From NCBI GenBank assembly GCA_942493245.1, contig OW818685.1:3844001-3908000 (forward strand): a stretch of 64,000 nucleotides of DNA. Reading direction: 5' to 3'. The DNA is from DAOPYU01 sp942493245 (lineage in GTDB: Bacteria; Sumerlaeota; Sumerlaeia; UBA8349). The position numbers and the translations under genes are program-made. Under the pieces are notes generated by a model, which was given only the letters and a program-made list of their open reading frames with translations, did no database searches and had not been told where the DNA came from. Within the stretch, counting starts at the first letter, position 1. Each line of letters opens with the position of its first letter. Below are positions 15,972-26,144 of this stretch, one piece after another.

Positions 15972-18137
15972 ATGATGGATCGTCTCACCGACTTCCTTGC
16001 CCGCCGCCATGTCGCGCTGACCTGGGCGATCCTGCTGGGGTCGCTGCTGTCGGCGTGCCTGCTGCCACGTCTGACAATCAACAACTCGATCGAGGTCTGG
16101 CTGCGTCAGGGGAGTCCCGAATACCAGCGCTATCAGGCGTTCACGAGCCGGTATGGCTCGGAAGAGTTTGTGGTGATCGCACTGGAGACACCCGACGCGC
16201 TGGCGCCGGAGGCGATGGCGCTGCAAAAAACGCTGGCCGGTGAGATCGGCAAGATTGAAGGGGTGGAGGACATTCTTTCGCTGGCGCAATTCGAGGAATT
16301 GATCCGGCGCGGTGACGATGGAGAATACCGGATCAACGATGGAGGGTTTCTGCGCCATCTGTTGCTGAGCGAGGATCACAAAACCGTCGGGCTGGTGGTC
16401 TGGCTGGGCAATCTGGCAGGCCCCTCGGCGCGGCGGACGACGGTGGAGTCGATCGAGCGGGTGGCAGACACCGTGGCCGGACCCGGTCGCGCCCATCTGG
16501 CGGGAACACCCCTGATGAACGTGGCGCTGGACCGTTCTTCGCAACGCGCCTCGCTGATCTTTCTGCCGCTGGCGTTGGCGGTCTCGGTGGGGGTGTTGCT
16601 GTTCATGCTGCGCAGCTTCCGGGGGATGCTGGCGGTGGTGGCGGCGGTGGGGGCTACGGTGGCCTGGACGATGGGGCTGGTGGCACTGGTGGGCCGACCG
16701 CTTAACATGGTCACGGTGACAATTCCCTCATTGATGTTCGCGCTGGCGCTTTCCAACGGAATTCACCTGGCCTCGGAATTCACGGACAACATGGCCGCGC
16801 TGGGCGAGCGCCAGGCGGCGCTGCGTAAGACTTTTCGCGATCTGCTGCTGCCCGCCTTTCTGACGGCGATTACCACCGCGATCGGTTTCAGTTCGCTGGC
16901 CATTTCCAACATGGACCCGGTGACGGACCTGGGGCTTTTTTCGGCCGCAGGCATCCTGATCGGTTTCGTTTGCACACTGGTGGCCGTGCCGGGGTTGCTG
17001 GCGATCATCACGCCGCACCCGCGCACGCACCCCCGGAACAAGACGGCGCACTGGACCGAGTACACCGGGAACTTCTGCGCGCGCCATCCCCGGGCGCTCG
17101 CGGGGCTGTCACTGGCGCTGGTGGTGGTGTTCGCGTTCGCGGCTCAACGAATCAGAACCGAATCGAATGTGCTCAAATTCTTCCCCGCCGACTCTCGCGT
17201 GGCGCGCGACTATGCGTTTGTCGGCACGCGCCTGACCGGATTCTACACGGTGGAGATTGACGCCTTCGCCCCGGCGGGAACGGAACTGGCGGTGACGCCA
17301 GCCATGGAGCGTCTGACCAGGGTGATCGAAAGCCGGCCCGAAGTGGCGCGCGCCGATCACCTGGGACGGGTGGAGGCTTTTGGCCAGGCGTCTCTGGCGG
17401 GGGGGTTGAAGATCACACCCGCTTCGACGCTGCAGTTCATGAAACTGCGCTTGCGGTTTACCCAGCCGGGCGAAGGAGGACGCTGGCTGCGCCTGTCGGT
17501 GCTGGTCCGCGCGATGAACTCCACGGAGTTTTACGCGCTGCTGGATTTTATCAAACGTGAGGCGCAACGGGAATTGCCGGAAACGGCGCGTTTTGAGATC
17601 ACGGGGATTGTGCCACTGCTCAATGACGCCCAGGAAGCGCTCGTCCGGACGCAGGTGAACACCTTCCTGCTGGCGGGGCTGGTTATCATGGCCGTGATCG
17701 GTCTGCTCTTCCGTTCATGGCGGGTGATGCTGGTGGTGATACCGCCCAACCTGACGCCGATCATGGGAACTTTTGCATTGATGGGAGTGGCCGGCATTCC
17801 GCTGGATGCGGCAACGGTGATGATCGCCAGCATCGCGATCGGCATCTCGGTGGATGACGCGATTCATTTCTTGTCGCGCTATCGCCACACCCTTCGCCAG
17901 ACCGGCAGCGTACCCGAGGCCGCCCAGGCGGCGTATGCCAGGATGGGACGGGCGGCGGTCTTCACCTCGGTCGTGGCGGCGGCGGGGTTCTCGGTGCTGG
18001 CGCTGGCGCGCTTCCGTCCACTGGCCGAGTTCGGCATACTGACCGGCTTCACGATGATCACTTCGCTGGCGGGGGATTTGTTCTTATTGCCAGCCAGCGC
18101 GGCGCTGCTCGGGATATGGAAGAAAGATCGCAAATGA
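15972..18137 (+). CDS. RND-superfamily (MmpL/HAE3-type) exporter
   Basis: A protein of about 721 residues with twelve predicted membrane helices in two halves and two large periplasmic loops (after helix 1 and after helix 7), the layout of compact RND lipid exporters such as HpnN or MmpL. Visible marks are NNSIEVWLRQGSPEYQRYQ in loop 1, the helix run LPLALAVSVGVLLFMLRSF, and SVDDAIHFLSRYRHT in the second half, a proton-relay-type Asp pair. No adaptor or outer-membrane factor gene is adjacent. HAE3-type proteins often move hopanoids, carotenoids or other lipids to the outer membrane. Start codons at 15951, 15972 and 15975 are all possible. 15972 avoids overlap with the upstream stop. It sits between the reductase and adenylating genes, so the exported compound is probably their lipid product. 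Confidence 0.9.
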   Translation: MMDRLTDFLARRHVALTWAILLGSLLSACLLPRLTINNSIEVWLRQGSPEYQRYQAFTSRYGSEEFVVIALETPDALAPEAMALQKTLAGEIGKIEGVEDILSLAQFEELIRRGDDGEYRINDGGFLRHLLLSEDHKTVGLVVWLGNLAGPSARRTTVESIERVADTVAGPGRAHLAGTPLMNVALDRSSQRASLIFLPLALAVSVGVLLFMLRSFRGMLAVVAAVGATVAWTMGLVALVGRPLNMVTVTIPSLMFALALSNGIHLASEFTDNMAALGERQAALRKTFRDLLLPAFLTAITTAIGFSSLAISNMDPVTDLGLFSAAGILIGFVCTLVAVPGLLAIITPHPRTHPRNKTAHWTEYTGNFCARHPRALAGLSLALVVVFAFAAQRIRTESNVLKFFPADSRVARDYAFVGTRLTGFYTVEIDAFAPAGTELAVTPAMERLTRVIESRPEVARADHLGRVEAFGQASLAGGLKITPASTLQFMKLRLRFTQPGEGGRWLRLSVLVRAMNSTEFYALLDFIKREAQRELPETARFEITGIVPLLNDAQEALVRTQVNTFLLAGLVIMAVIGLLFRSWRVMLVVIPPNLTPIMGTFALMGVAGIPLDAATVMIASIAIGISVDDAIHFLSRYRHTLRQTGSVPEAAQAAYARMGRAAVFTSVVAAAGFSVLALARFRPLAEFGILTGFTMITSLAGDLFLLPASAALLGIWKKDRK

Positions 18138-19237
18138 GAACCGACACTGGAGCAATAGACGAAGCCGTGGACGAACGCCTGCGGCGGGTACTGGCAATCC
18201 ACTTTGACCCGGAAGGCGGGACACCTTACTGGCTGGAGGTCGCGGCGCGATTGGGGTTTGATCCGCGCCGGCGGGTGAGTTCGCTGGAAGACCTGGCGCT
18301 GCTGGGACCAATGGATCAGGAAGCGCTGGCACTGCGTCCGGTAGAGGATTTTGTGCCGCGCGCGCTGCTGGGACGGCGGGCGGAGTTTGTGATTGCCGAA
18401 ACCGGTGGTACGCTCGGCGCGCCCAAATTTGCCGTTCACCGGCGCGATGAATTCCACGCCGCGTTCATCGCGCCGTTTCTGGCCGCGGCACGGCGTTACG
18501 ACTTTCCCCGTGAAGAAAACTGGCTTTTTGTCGGTCCTTCGGGGCCGCACGTCATCGGAGTGGCAGCGCGGGCCTGCGCCGTGGCGTTGGATTCACCCGA
18601 GCCGTTCAGCGTGGATTTTGACCCGCGCTGGGCCAAGAAACTCCCCGAGGGCTCTTTCGCACTGGGGCGCTACCGCGCCCATATCCAGGAGCAGGCGCTC
18701 CGCGTACTGGAAAGCCAACGGGTGGGGGTGATCTTCAGCACGCCACCGGTGATCGACGGCCTGGGCGAGCGCCTGGGCGAGGAAAAGCGTCGGGCGATTC
18801 GTGGAATCCATTTCGGCGGGATGGCGGTTTCGGCGGAGCTACGCCGGCGGCTGGGCGAACTTTTCCCGAACGCGGTCATGCTGGCCGGTTATGGTAACAC
18901 ACTGTTGGGGATGGCGCCGGAACTGGCCATGACCCAACAGGACGGAATATGTTACTACCCCCAGGGCGGGCGGCTGGTTTTTAAAATTGTGCCGCGCGAT
19001 GAGGCCGGGCCGGATGAAGAGCGGATCTGGCACAACGTGGCCATCGGAGTGCGCGGGCAGGTGATGGCGCACCGGCTGGATGAAACCCAGTTCATCGCCA
19101 ACCTGTTGGAGCGCGATACGGCGGTGAGAATTGAGCCGCTGGGAAACGGCAAGACGGATGGTTTCATGAGCGAGGGACTGGCCGATCCCCAACCACTGGC
19201 TATTGGGGTGGCCAAACCGGCGCTGGGGCTGTATTGA
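18134..19237 (+). CDS. LuxE-like acyl-adenylating enzyme (ANL-related)
   Basis: A 367-residue protein. The ATG at 18134 forms an ATGA overlap with the exporter stop. The ATP-binding loop is AETGGTLGAPKFAVHRR near residue 90, and an A5-like motif LAGYGNTLLGM lies near residue 260. Both are typical of LuxE acyl-protein synthetases and phenylacetate-CoA ligase-like proteins. The C-terminal swivel domain of full-length ligases is reduced, as in LuxE. LuxE activates fatty acids as acyl-AMP and transfers them to a Cys on the partner reductase LuxC. The neighbouring reductase belongs to another fold, so a direct LuxC/LuxE analogy is functional, not structural. It could load an acyl group onto a carrier or protein for reduction to an aldehyde. 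Specificity is not readable. Confidence 0.82.
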   Translation: MRTDTGAIDEAVDERLRRVLAIHFDPEGGTPYWLEVAARLGFDPRRRVSSLEDLALLGPMDQEALALRPVEDFVPRALLGRRAEFVIAETGGTLGAPKFAVHRRDEFHAAFIAPFLAAARRYDFPREENWLFVGPSGPHVIGVAARACAVALDSPEPFSVDFDPRWAKKLPEGSFALGRYRAHIQEQALRVLESQRVGVIFSTPPVIDGLGERLGEEKRRAIRGIHFGGMAVSAELRRRLGELFPNAVMLAGYGNTLLGMAPELAMTQQDGICYYPQGGRLVFKIVPRDEAGPDEERIWHNVAIGVRGQVMAHRLDETQFIANLLERDTAVRIEPLGNGKTDGFMSEGLADPQPLAIGVAKPALGLY

Positions 19238-19280
19238 GTGAAAAGTTGGATGCAATTTCAGAGCCTGGCAGGTAACATGA

Positions 19281-19970
19281 ATGAGTGAATCTCAACTCCA
19301 GTGTACCGAGGAACGCGTCACGTTTGAACGCGAGGGGCTGGCGCTTTCCGGCGTGTTAAGTTATCCCGCCACGGGCGAGCCCGAACGGGCAGTGCTGCTC
19401 TGCGCGCCGCACCCGAATTTTGCTGGCGACATGAACAACAATGTAATCGTGGCGCTGGCGCAGGGGTTGGCGGCGCAGGCTGTCGTGTTGCGGTTTGATT
19501 ATCACGGCATCGGCGCCAGCCAGATCAACCTGCCAACGGGCGTTTCTGTTTTTGATTACTGGATGGATGTGGAAGAAACCCATGACTACTCTGCGGCGGC
19601 GCGGGATGCGGCGGCAGCGGCGGATTTTTTATCGGACGCGACCGGAGGATTGGAACTGGATGTCACAGGGTATTCGTTTGGCGCGGCGACGGGATTGCAT
19701 GTGGGGTTGGCGGACCCGCGGATAAAGCGGATGGTGGGGATCGCGCCACCACTTGCGCGGGTTGATTTCGGATTTTTGGAGGCGTGTCCCAAGCCCTGCC
19801 TGTTGCTCGCCGGGGGACACGATTTTGTTTGTTCCGCAGCGGAATTGACGTCGCTGGCCGCGCAGGCGGGCGCGCGCGTTCAGATGGAAATACTGCCGGA
19901 GGATGACCACTTCTTCAGAGGCCGCGAAGCGGAAGTCGTCGAACGCGCGCAGGCGTTTCTGGTGTTGTAG
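19281..19970 (+). CDS. alpha/beta hydrolase
   Basis: A 229-residue soluble alpha/beta hydrolase of the small KANL3/Tex30-like group. The strand-loop LLCAPHPNFAGDMNNNV supplies an oxyanion HP motif. LRFDYHGIGAS follows, then the nucleophile elbow GYSFGAA (Ser about residue 134), an acid in GGHDFVCS and a catalytic His in EDDHFF near residue 212. The triad is therefore complete. It has no signal peptide. It lies 43 bases after the adenylating gene and 69 bases before the aminotransferase, on the same strand, and is probably in the same operon. It may release or proofread acyl groups, but a general esterase role cannot be excluded. Confidence 0.88.
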   Translation: MSESQLQCTEERVTFEREGLALSGVLSYPATGEPERAVLLCAPHPNFAGDMNNNVIVALAQGLAAQAVVLRFDYHGIGASQINLPTGVSVFDYWMDVEETHDYSAAARDAAAAADFLSDATGGLELDVTGYSFGAATGLHVGLADPRIKRMVGIAPPLARVDFGFLEACPKPCLLLAGGHDFVCSAAELTSLAAQAGARVQMEILPEDDHFFRGREAEVVERAQAFLVL

Positions 19971-20039
19971 CGCAGGTATCTGCCTGCCCGGGTATTGATT
20001 GCACGCAGGAAACCTGCGGCGACAAAGGAGTCAACTCAC

Positions 20040-21311
20040 ATGGAAAATAAATTGAACAACAGCCCGATCGGACCCGAAGCGATTATTGAGAAGAAAAAAC
20101 GCTTCATGATCCCCTGTACGTATCATTTCTACAAAGGCCCGCCCCAATTCGTGCGTGGTGAAGGCGTTTATCTCTACGATCACACGGGTCGGCGCTACCT
20201 CGACCTCTACGCGGGCGTGTCGGTGCATGCGCTGGGACACTGCCACCCGGAAGTGACCGCGGAGATCCAGCGCCAGGCCGCCACCCTGACCCACACCACG
20301 ACGATCTACCTGACCGAGCCGATCGTGAACCTGGCCGAGGCGCTGGCCGGAGTACTACCGGGAGATCTGGACAAATCGTTCTTTTGCGCCAGCGCCAGCG
20401 AGGCGGTCGAGGGGGCCGCGCTGCTGGCCACGCTGCACACCGGGCGCAATGAGTTTCTGGCTTTTCAGGGTGGCCTGCACGGGCGCACCAAGCTGGGGAT
20501 GAGTCTGACGGGGCTTGCGTTCTGGCGCACCGATCCGCACCCGGCCGGGGGGATCACCCATGTGCCGTTCCCTGACACCATGAACCTTGATGAGAGCATT
20601 GCAGCGGTGGAGGCGGCGATCCAGACCTCAACCAGCGGACGCCCGGCGGCGATGATCGTGGAGCCGGTGCAAGGCAACGGCGGCATCCGCATCCCGCCGC
20701 CGGAGTATTTCCTGCGCCTGCGCGACGTGCTGGACCGGTATGGGATGCTGCTCATCTGCGACGAGACACAGTGCGGCCTGGGGCGCACGGGGCGGATGTT
20801 CGCCATCGAACATTGGGGCGTAACACCCGACATCATTGCCGGCGGCAAGGCGCTGGGGGGCGGGTTGCCGATCGGGTATTTCTCGACGCGCACGGAAATC
20901 GCCAACAGCTACACGCGACCGGGCGCTTCGACCTTCGGGGGCAACCCCCTGACCGCTTCGGCTGGACTTGCGTTTCTGCGGGTGATGCAGCGTGAAAAAC
21001 TTGCGGAACGCGCCGCGAGAGAGGGTGCGATTTTCAAGGAAAAGCTGATCGGCCTGAAACGGCGATATCCGCTGATCCAGGCGGTACGCGGCCTGGGCCT
21101 GATGCTCGGCGTCGAGTTGGCGGGCACCGAAAGAGAAACCGGGGCGCAGGTGACCGATATTGTCCTGGAAAAGATGATGGAAGCGGGATTTCTGCTTGGG
21201 AAAACCGGACCGGGACGCAATGTGCTAACCTTCATGCCGCCGCTCATCATCGAACAGCGGCAACTGGACGAAACGCTGACTGCGCTGGAACCGATACTGT
21301 CGGAGTTTTAA
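20040..21311 (+). CDS. class III PLP aminotransferase
   Basis: A 423-residue fold-type I aminotransferase (acetylornithine, AGXT2 and 4-aminobutyrate group). Recognisable marks: GEGVYLYDHTGRRYLDLYAG, ALGHCHPEV, FCASASEAVEGA, the PLP-ring Asp in LLICDETQCGLGRTG, the Schiff-base Lys in IAGGKALGGGLPIG, and TFGGNPLTAS. It starts at the ATG at 20040, preceded by AAAGGAG at 20024-20030. Class III enzymes move an amino group between a primary amine and an aldehyde or keto acid. In this cluster the natural reading is amination of the aldehyde made by the upstream reductase (or the reverse). An ordinary amino-acid role, such as alanine-glyoxylate transamination, is equally compatible with the sequence alone. 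Confidence 0.92.
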   Translation: MENKLNNSPIGPEAIIEKKKRFMIPCTYHFYKGPPQFVRGEGVYLYDHTGRRYLDLYAGVSVHALGHCHPEVTAEIQRQAATLTHTTTIYLTEPIVNLAEALAGVLPGDLDKSFFCASASEAVEGAALLATLHTGRNEFLAFQGGLHGRTKLGMSLTGLAFWRTDPHPAGGITHVPFPDTMNLDESIAAVEAAIQTSTSGRPAAMIVEPVQGNGGIRIPPPEYFLRLRDVLDRYGMLLICDETQCGLGRTGRMFAIEHWGVTPDIIAGGKALGGGLPIGYFSTRTEIANSYTRPGASTFGGNPLTASAGLAFLRVMQREKLAERAAREGAIFKEKLIGLKRRYPLIQAVRGLGLMLGVELAGTERETGAQVTDIVLEKMMEAGFLLGKTGPGRNVLTFMPPLIIEQRQLDETLTALEPILSEF

Positions 21312-21699
21312 CGGAAGTTCCCTTTTTGACAAAGCGCGTGCGTTGAAACTTCACCAGCGTGGACCAGTCGGTGTAGAGCCAGTCGAAAATTTCGGGATGG
21401 CCCGGGAACCGTAACGCATTCTGGTCGAAAGTTTCATAGAATCCTTCTCACCTGAAACACGCACGTGCGACACGCCATGACAGAATAAGATGCAAGATGC
21501 TGTATAAAGTCTGGGAAGTCGGAAAGCAAGTGTCACCGATTTACGAAACAACCCTCCCGGGTCGAGGGTTTCATATTACTTTCAGCCGCCCTCACGGCTC
21601 TCAGCCCATCGGGTCGAGTTCCCGCATGCGCCCCCCGGCCCCATGCGTTACATTCCCCGTCTGGATTTTTCGTTCGGCCTGCGCCCCTCCCCTGGGAAA
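21312..21699. other. intergenic region with a possible minus-strand gene remnant
   Basis: About 390 bases between the aminotransferase and uxs. On the minus strand from about 21437 down into the aminotransferase 3' end, an open stretch reads NALRFPGHPEIFDWLYTDW, then LVKFQRTRFV, which looks like real protein. A stop lies just upstream and no start is visible, so it may be the tail of a lost gene. A short inverted repeat (CCCTCCCGGGTCGAGGG) lies near 21550. No terminator is obvious. Confidence 0.35.
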
Positions 21700-22641
<942 letters not shown>

Positions 22642-22918
22642 CTTCCCTGATCCTTTATGTCTTTCCGGTTTCTACGCAGATCCCTGCTCGGCTTTCCCGT
22701 CCGGCCCATTTTCTTCGTTTTTCCCATGTAACCGCAACAGACAGGAGCGCCCCTTATATCCAGCATGTCAGTATAAGCGCCTTCAGGCGTTCCCACAAGT
22801 ACGAATCGCGGCGTTTTCCCATAAATCGCCATTTTTTCGACGCCCATTTTCACCTCCACTCGCGTTCTGCGAGTTCTCGCTTGAAAAAGAGCGCCGTGCT
22901 GGTAGAATCCCTCTCGCT

Positions 22919-24046
22919 ATGAAAAAAAGACCCCTCCAAATCCTCCGACTCATTACCTGGCTGCCCGTGGGTGGCATCGAACGGAAAATCCTCGCCGTCC
23001 TGCCCCGGCTGAACCGCGATCTGTTCCGCGTCCGTCTGGTGTGCCTGCGCGAACTTGGGGCGCTGGCCCCGGAACTCGAGAAAGCGGGCGTGCCCGTGGA
23101 CCTCTGTCCCATGCGCACCCGGCTCTCCCCGTCCGGGCTCTGGAATCTGGCGCGTTACATGCGCGAGCACCAGATTGACCTGGTCCACGCGCACATGTAC
23201 CGCGCGGCCCTGCCCGGTACTATCGCGGCCCGGTTGGCGGGAGTGCCGGTGGTCATCAATCAGGTCCACAACGTCAACTCGTGGGACACGGCGCGCCAGC
23301 GCTGGCAGGACCGCCTGCTGTGCCACTGGCGCAACGCCGTCGTGGCCGTTTCGGAATGCGTGCGCCAGGATGTGCTCGACACGCTCCACCTGCCCCCGGA
23401 AAAAGTCCGGGTCATTTACAATGGCGTGGACCTGGCGACCTTCTCCGATCGCTCCGTCCGGGAACGGGTCCGGGCCGAACTGGGCTTTTCGCCAGAGGAC
23501 GTCGTGGTCGTGTACCACGGCCGTCTGGTGCCCCAGAAAAATCCCGAGTTTCTGGTCCGGATCGCCCGGGATCTGACCGCTCCGGCGGGACAGACCGTGA
23601 AGGTGCTGGTGGTGGGAGACGGTTCCTCGCGCACAGCGGTCGAGGAAGCGGCCCGCAGCGCCGGGGTTACGGCCCGGATGAGTTTCCTCGGACGGCGCGA
23701 CGACGTGCCGGACCTCCTGCAGGCCGCCGACCTGGCCATCCTCCCCTCCTTCAAGGAAGGATTCAGCAACGCGCTGGTCGAGTCGCTGGCCGCCGGACTG
23801 CCGACCGTCGCCACCCGCGTGGGGGGCAACGCCGAAGCCATCGAGACGGGCGAGAGCGGCCTGATCGTCCCTCCGCACGACGACCCGGCGGCCCTCGCCG
23901 CCCTGCAATCCCTCGTCAACGCGCCCGAGGAACGCGCCCGCATGGCCCAGGCCGCCCGCCAGCGCGCCCGGCGGTTCAGCCTCGACCGCATGGTCGCGGA
24001 TGTCGAGAACCTCTACCTGGAACTGGCCGAAAAAGCCGGGTTGTGA
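22919..24046 (+). CDS. GT4-family glycosyltransferase
   Basis: A 375-residue GT-B fold retaining glycosyltransferase. The N-terminal domain has LRLITWLPVGGIERKIL and QIDLVHAHMYRAALPG. The C-terminal domain has VYHGRLVPQKNPEFLVR and the E-x7-E motif in PSFKEGFSNALVESLAAG, followed by TVATRVGGNAEAIE, all typical of GT4 enzymes that use nucleotide sugars. The open frame extends upstream to 22463 across the uxs start. The ATG at 22919 is preferred because homologous-looking sequence begins with KKRPLQILRL and a longer start would overlap uxs. Probable role: polysaccharide or LPS sugar transfer. Donor and acceptor are unknown. Confidence 0.9.
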   Translation: MKKRPLQILRLITWLPVGGIERKILAVLPRLNRDLFRVRLVCLRELGALAPELEKAGVPVDLCPMRTRLSPSGLWNLARYMREHQIDLVHAHMYRAALPGTIAARLAGVPVVINQVHNVNSWDTARQRWQDRLLCHWRNAVVAVSECVRQDVLDTLHLPPEKVRVIYNGVDLATFSDRSVRERVRAELGFSPEDVVVVYHGRLVPQKNPEFLVRIARDLTAPAGQTVKVLVVGDGSSRTAVEEAARSAGVTARMSFLGRRDDVPDLLQAADLAILPSFKEGFSNALVESLAAGLPTVATRVGGNAEAIETGESGLIVPPHDDPAALAALQSLVNAPEERARMAQAARQRARRFSLDRMVADVENLYLELAEKAGL

Positions 24047-24053
24047 CCGGGAA

Positions 24054-25907
24054 TCACTTCTTTGGAATCTTTACCCGGTAGGGCGCGACGCTTCCTTCGC
24101 CCCGTTTCACGGTGCGGGGGTCTTCTGAGCCAAGTGTTTCCTGAATCAGCGTCAGGAAGGGATCGCCGCTGTAACAGACCTCGTTGAAGAAGGCGAAGAC
24201 GGAAGCCTGGTCGGTATGAAACATAGGCGCCAATTTGCCCGCCGTGGTCGTGTAACTGAAGTTTCCAAAGATTTCGCTCGATCCGCCCGCACGCGTGTAA
24301 ACCAGAGTCCCCCCGCGTTCGGTCTTATACCCGAGCACCCAGACGGTGGCGCCATTGTTGGTCAGGTGCGTTCCCTCATTCTCAATATTCAATTGCCGCG
24401 CCCACACGCGCTGGTCGGGATTGAGCCACAGATCGCTCGTACACGTGTCCTCGAAAAAGACGTCCCCGTTCCGCTTACAGACAATCGCTCTTACTTCCAG
24501 ACTGCGAAGCACCACGGTCCGCGATGTGGCGATCTCGATTCCGTTAATCGGGGCGAAATGCTCGATGGTGACCGTGGGAGCCTCTCCCTCCTCGACGATC
24601 AGGTCTGGCCGGGAGTTTTCGTTGTAATCCAGCCAACCCCCGCACCCCAGTAGCCGCCGAACCTTGCCGCGCACCTTTACAGGCTTCGAAAAACTGTAGC
24701 AGCCGGGGAAAAACACCGTTGTGGCGCCCGAGTCGAGGGCTTTCTGAATCGCGTCGGAGGCGTCATTTTCCCCTGTCGGGTCGGCGCCGAAGGCATCCAC
24801 TACCGCCCACTCGCCGGGAGCGTCCCAGGGTGCCTCGGGGGTTTCCCGCACTGGCAGCCCGAGCGAGCGGACCGGCTTTTCCCCGGAATCGGGTTCCGCC
24901 CCCTGAATGAATTCGGAGAGGTTGGGGCACACTTCCCCCTCGTTCTTCTCGGACACGAGGGCTGTCCTGTAGCCCGATGTAACGATATTGCGGGCAAAGA
25001 ACGGCGCTTTCCCAATCTTGATGGCCGGTTCCGACTTTGCCGCGCCACGGCCCATCAGATGGGCGTCCAGCAGGACGGCAAAACTCTGTGCCTCAAAAGC
25101 GGGAACTTCGTTGTCACTGAAGAGGCCTCGGACGCTGATCGTCTGCCCAAGGTTCGCAAACCCGACCCTGGATTGTCCAACGAGGCTGAGACGCTCGAAG
25201 GTCTGACTGTTGACAGCCCCGCCCGTCTGAACCCCCACCTGAAACCCCTTGATGAGCACATTTCGCACGAGGAGCGGCCCGTTCATGTCGCGGTGGTCCA
25301 GGTCCAGGCCGATCGTCCCCTTGCCATCTTCTGAGACAATCGCCACGTCGCGGACGGCCCCCATATTATTGGAGTAGAACTGAAGCCCGACAGCCCCCGG
25401 ATTTTCCCGCCCGACGTTGAATGTGAGGTTCTGGATGTAGTTGTGGAACCAGTCGGCCGATCCGAATCCCCCACACCACATCAGGGTCTGGGGAGCCGTG
25501 GGGTCGGTAAACGTTTTGTCCTTGAGGCGAATGACGGTTTTCTGCGTATTCTGGCCCTGAATGTAATTGCGCCCCCAGGCTTCTTTCCCCTGGGAATTCT
25601 GCTTGGACCAGGTGAGGGGCCTGGAAATCAGATACGTCCCGTTGGGGAAAAAAAGAATCTTGCGCTGTCCCATCGTATCCGACAAGGCCCGCTGGATGGC
25701 ATCGGTGTCATCGGTAACGCCATCCCCCTGGGCGTTGTACGGCGGCTGGGCCACGTCAATCACCGCCGGGCTGCCGGGAAAGCGGATGTCGGCCTGGGCG
25801 TCAAACTGCACGGACTCGGCGGGAGAAGTGGCCTCTGGACGTTCTTCGCCGAAGACACAGAAGGGCAAAAAGGCACAGGAAAAAAATATCGGCAGTATGT
25901 GTCGCAT
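24054..25907 (-). CDS. secreted protein with two pectate-lyase-3-type beta-helix units
   Basis: A 617-residue exported protein. A signal peptide lies at residues 1-20 (HILPIFFSCAFLPFCVFG) and the start is supported by AAGGAG eight bases before the ATG. Two copies of the pectate_lyase_3/GH28-like opening are present. The first, near residue 48, is GDGVTDDTDAIQRAL, then RKILFFPNGTYLIS. The second, near residue 378, is GADPTGENDASDAIQ, then TTVFFPGCYSFSKPV. Right-handed beta-helix repeats follow each. The fold occurs in polysaccharide lyases, rhamnogalacturonases and phage tailspikes. No catalytic residues could be assigned, so the activity (pectin or other uronic polymer cleavage) is inferred. 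Its 3' end faces the glycosyltransferase 3' end seven bases away. Confidence 0.82.
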   Translation of the reverse strand: MRHILPIFFSCAFLPFCVFGEERPEATSPAESVQFDAQADIRFPGSPAVIDVAQPPYNAQGDGVTDDTDAIQRALSDTMGQRKILFFPNGTYLISRPLTWSKQNSQGKEAWGRNYIQGQNTQKTVIRLKDKTFTDPTAPQTLMWCGGFGSADWFHNYIQNLTFNVGRENPGAVGLQFYSNNMGAVRDVAIVSEDGKGTIGLDLDHRDMNGPLLVRNVLIKGFQVGVQTGGAVNSQTFERLSLVGQSRVGFANLGQTISVRGLFSDNEVPAFEAQSFAVLLDAHLMGRGAAKSEPAIKIGKAPFFARNIVTSGYRTALVSEKNEGEVCPNLSEFIQGAEPDSGEKPVRSLGLPVRETPEAPWDAPGEWAVVDAFGADPTGENDASDAIQKALDSGATTVFFPGCYSFSKPVKVRGKVRRLLGCGGWLDYNENSRPDLIVEEGEAPTVTIEHFAPINGIEIATSRTVVLRSLEVRAIVCKRNGDVFFEDTCTSDLWLNPDQRVWARQLNIENEGTHLTNNGATVWVLGYKTERGGTLVYTRAGGSSEIFGNFSYTTTAGKLAPMFHTDQASVFAFFNEVCYSGDPFLTLIQETLGSEDPRTVKRGEGSVAPYRVKIPKK

Positions 25908-26109
25908 AATCGCTCCTTAATTTGCCAGAATCTGTCCCGCATATTTTCAAAAGCATCCCGATTTTCATTTCTATCCCCAATAGAGTCAAGAGGAATAGAG
26001 ATGGCTCTCGCGTCCTGGTTTGAAAAGGCCTTCCGGGACTTTTGCCTTCAACCCGCAGAAGGATTTTCCTCGCGCACAAAAAAGATTTTGGATTGTCCAA
26101 TAAAATGGC

Positions 26110-26138
26110 TTGACAGAACCCTCTCCAGTCTCTATAAC
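26110..26138 (+). promoter_or_regulatory. sigma-70 type promoter of infC-rpmI-rplT-pheST
   Basis: TTGACA at 26110-26115, a 17-base spacer and TATAAC at 26133-26138 give a near-consensus housekeeping promoter on the plus strand. Transcription would start near 26145, about 300 bases before infC. No competing promoter as good is seen between here and infC. Confidence 0.8.
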
Positions 26139-26144
26139 AGTCCC

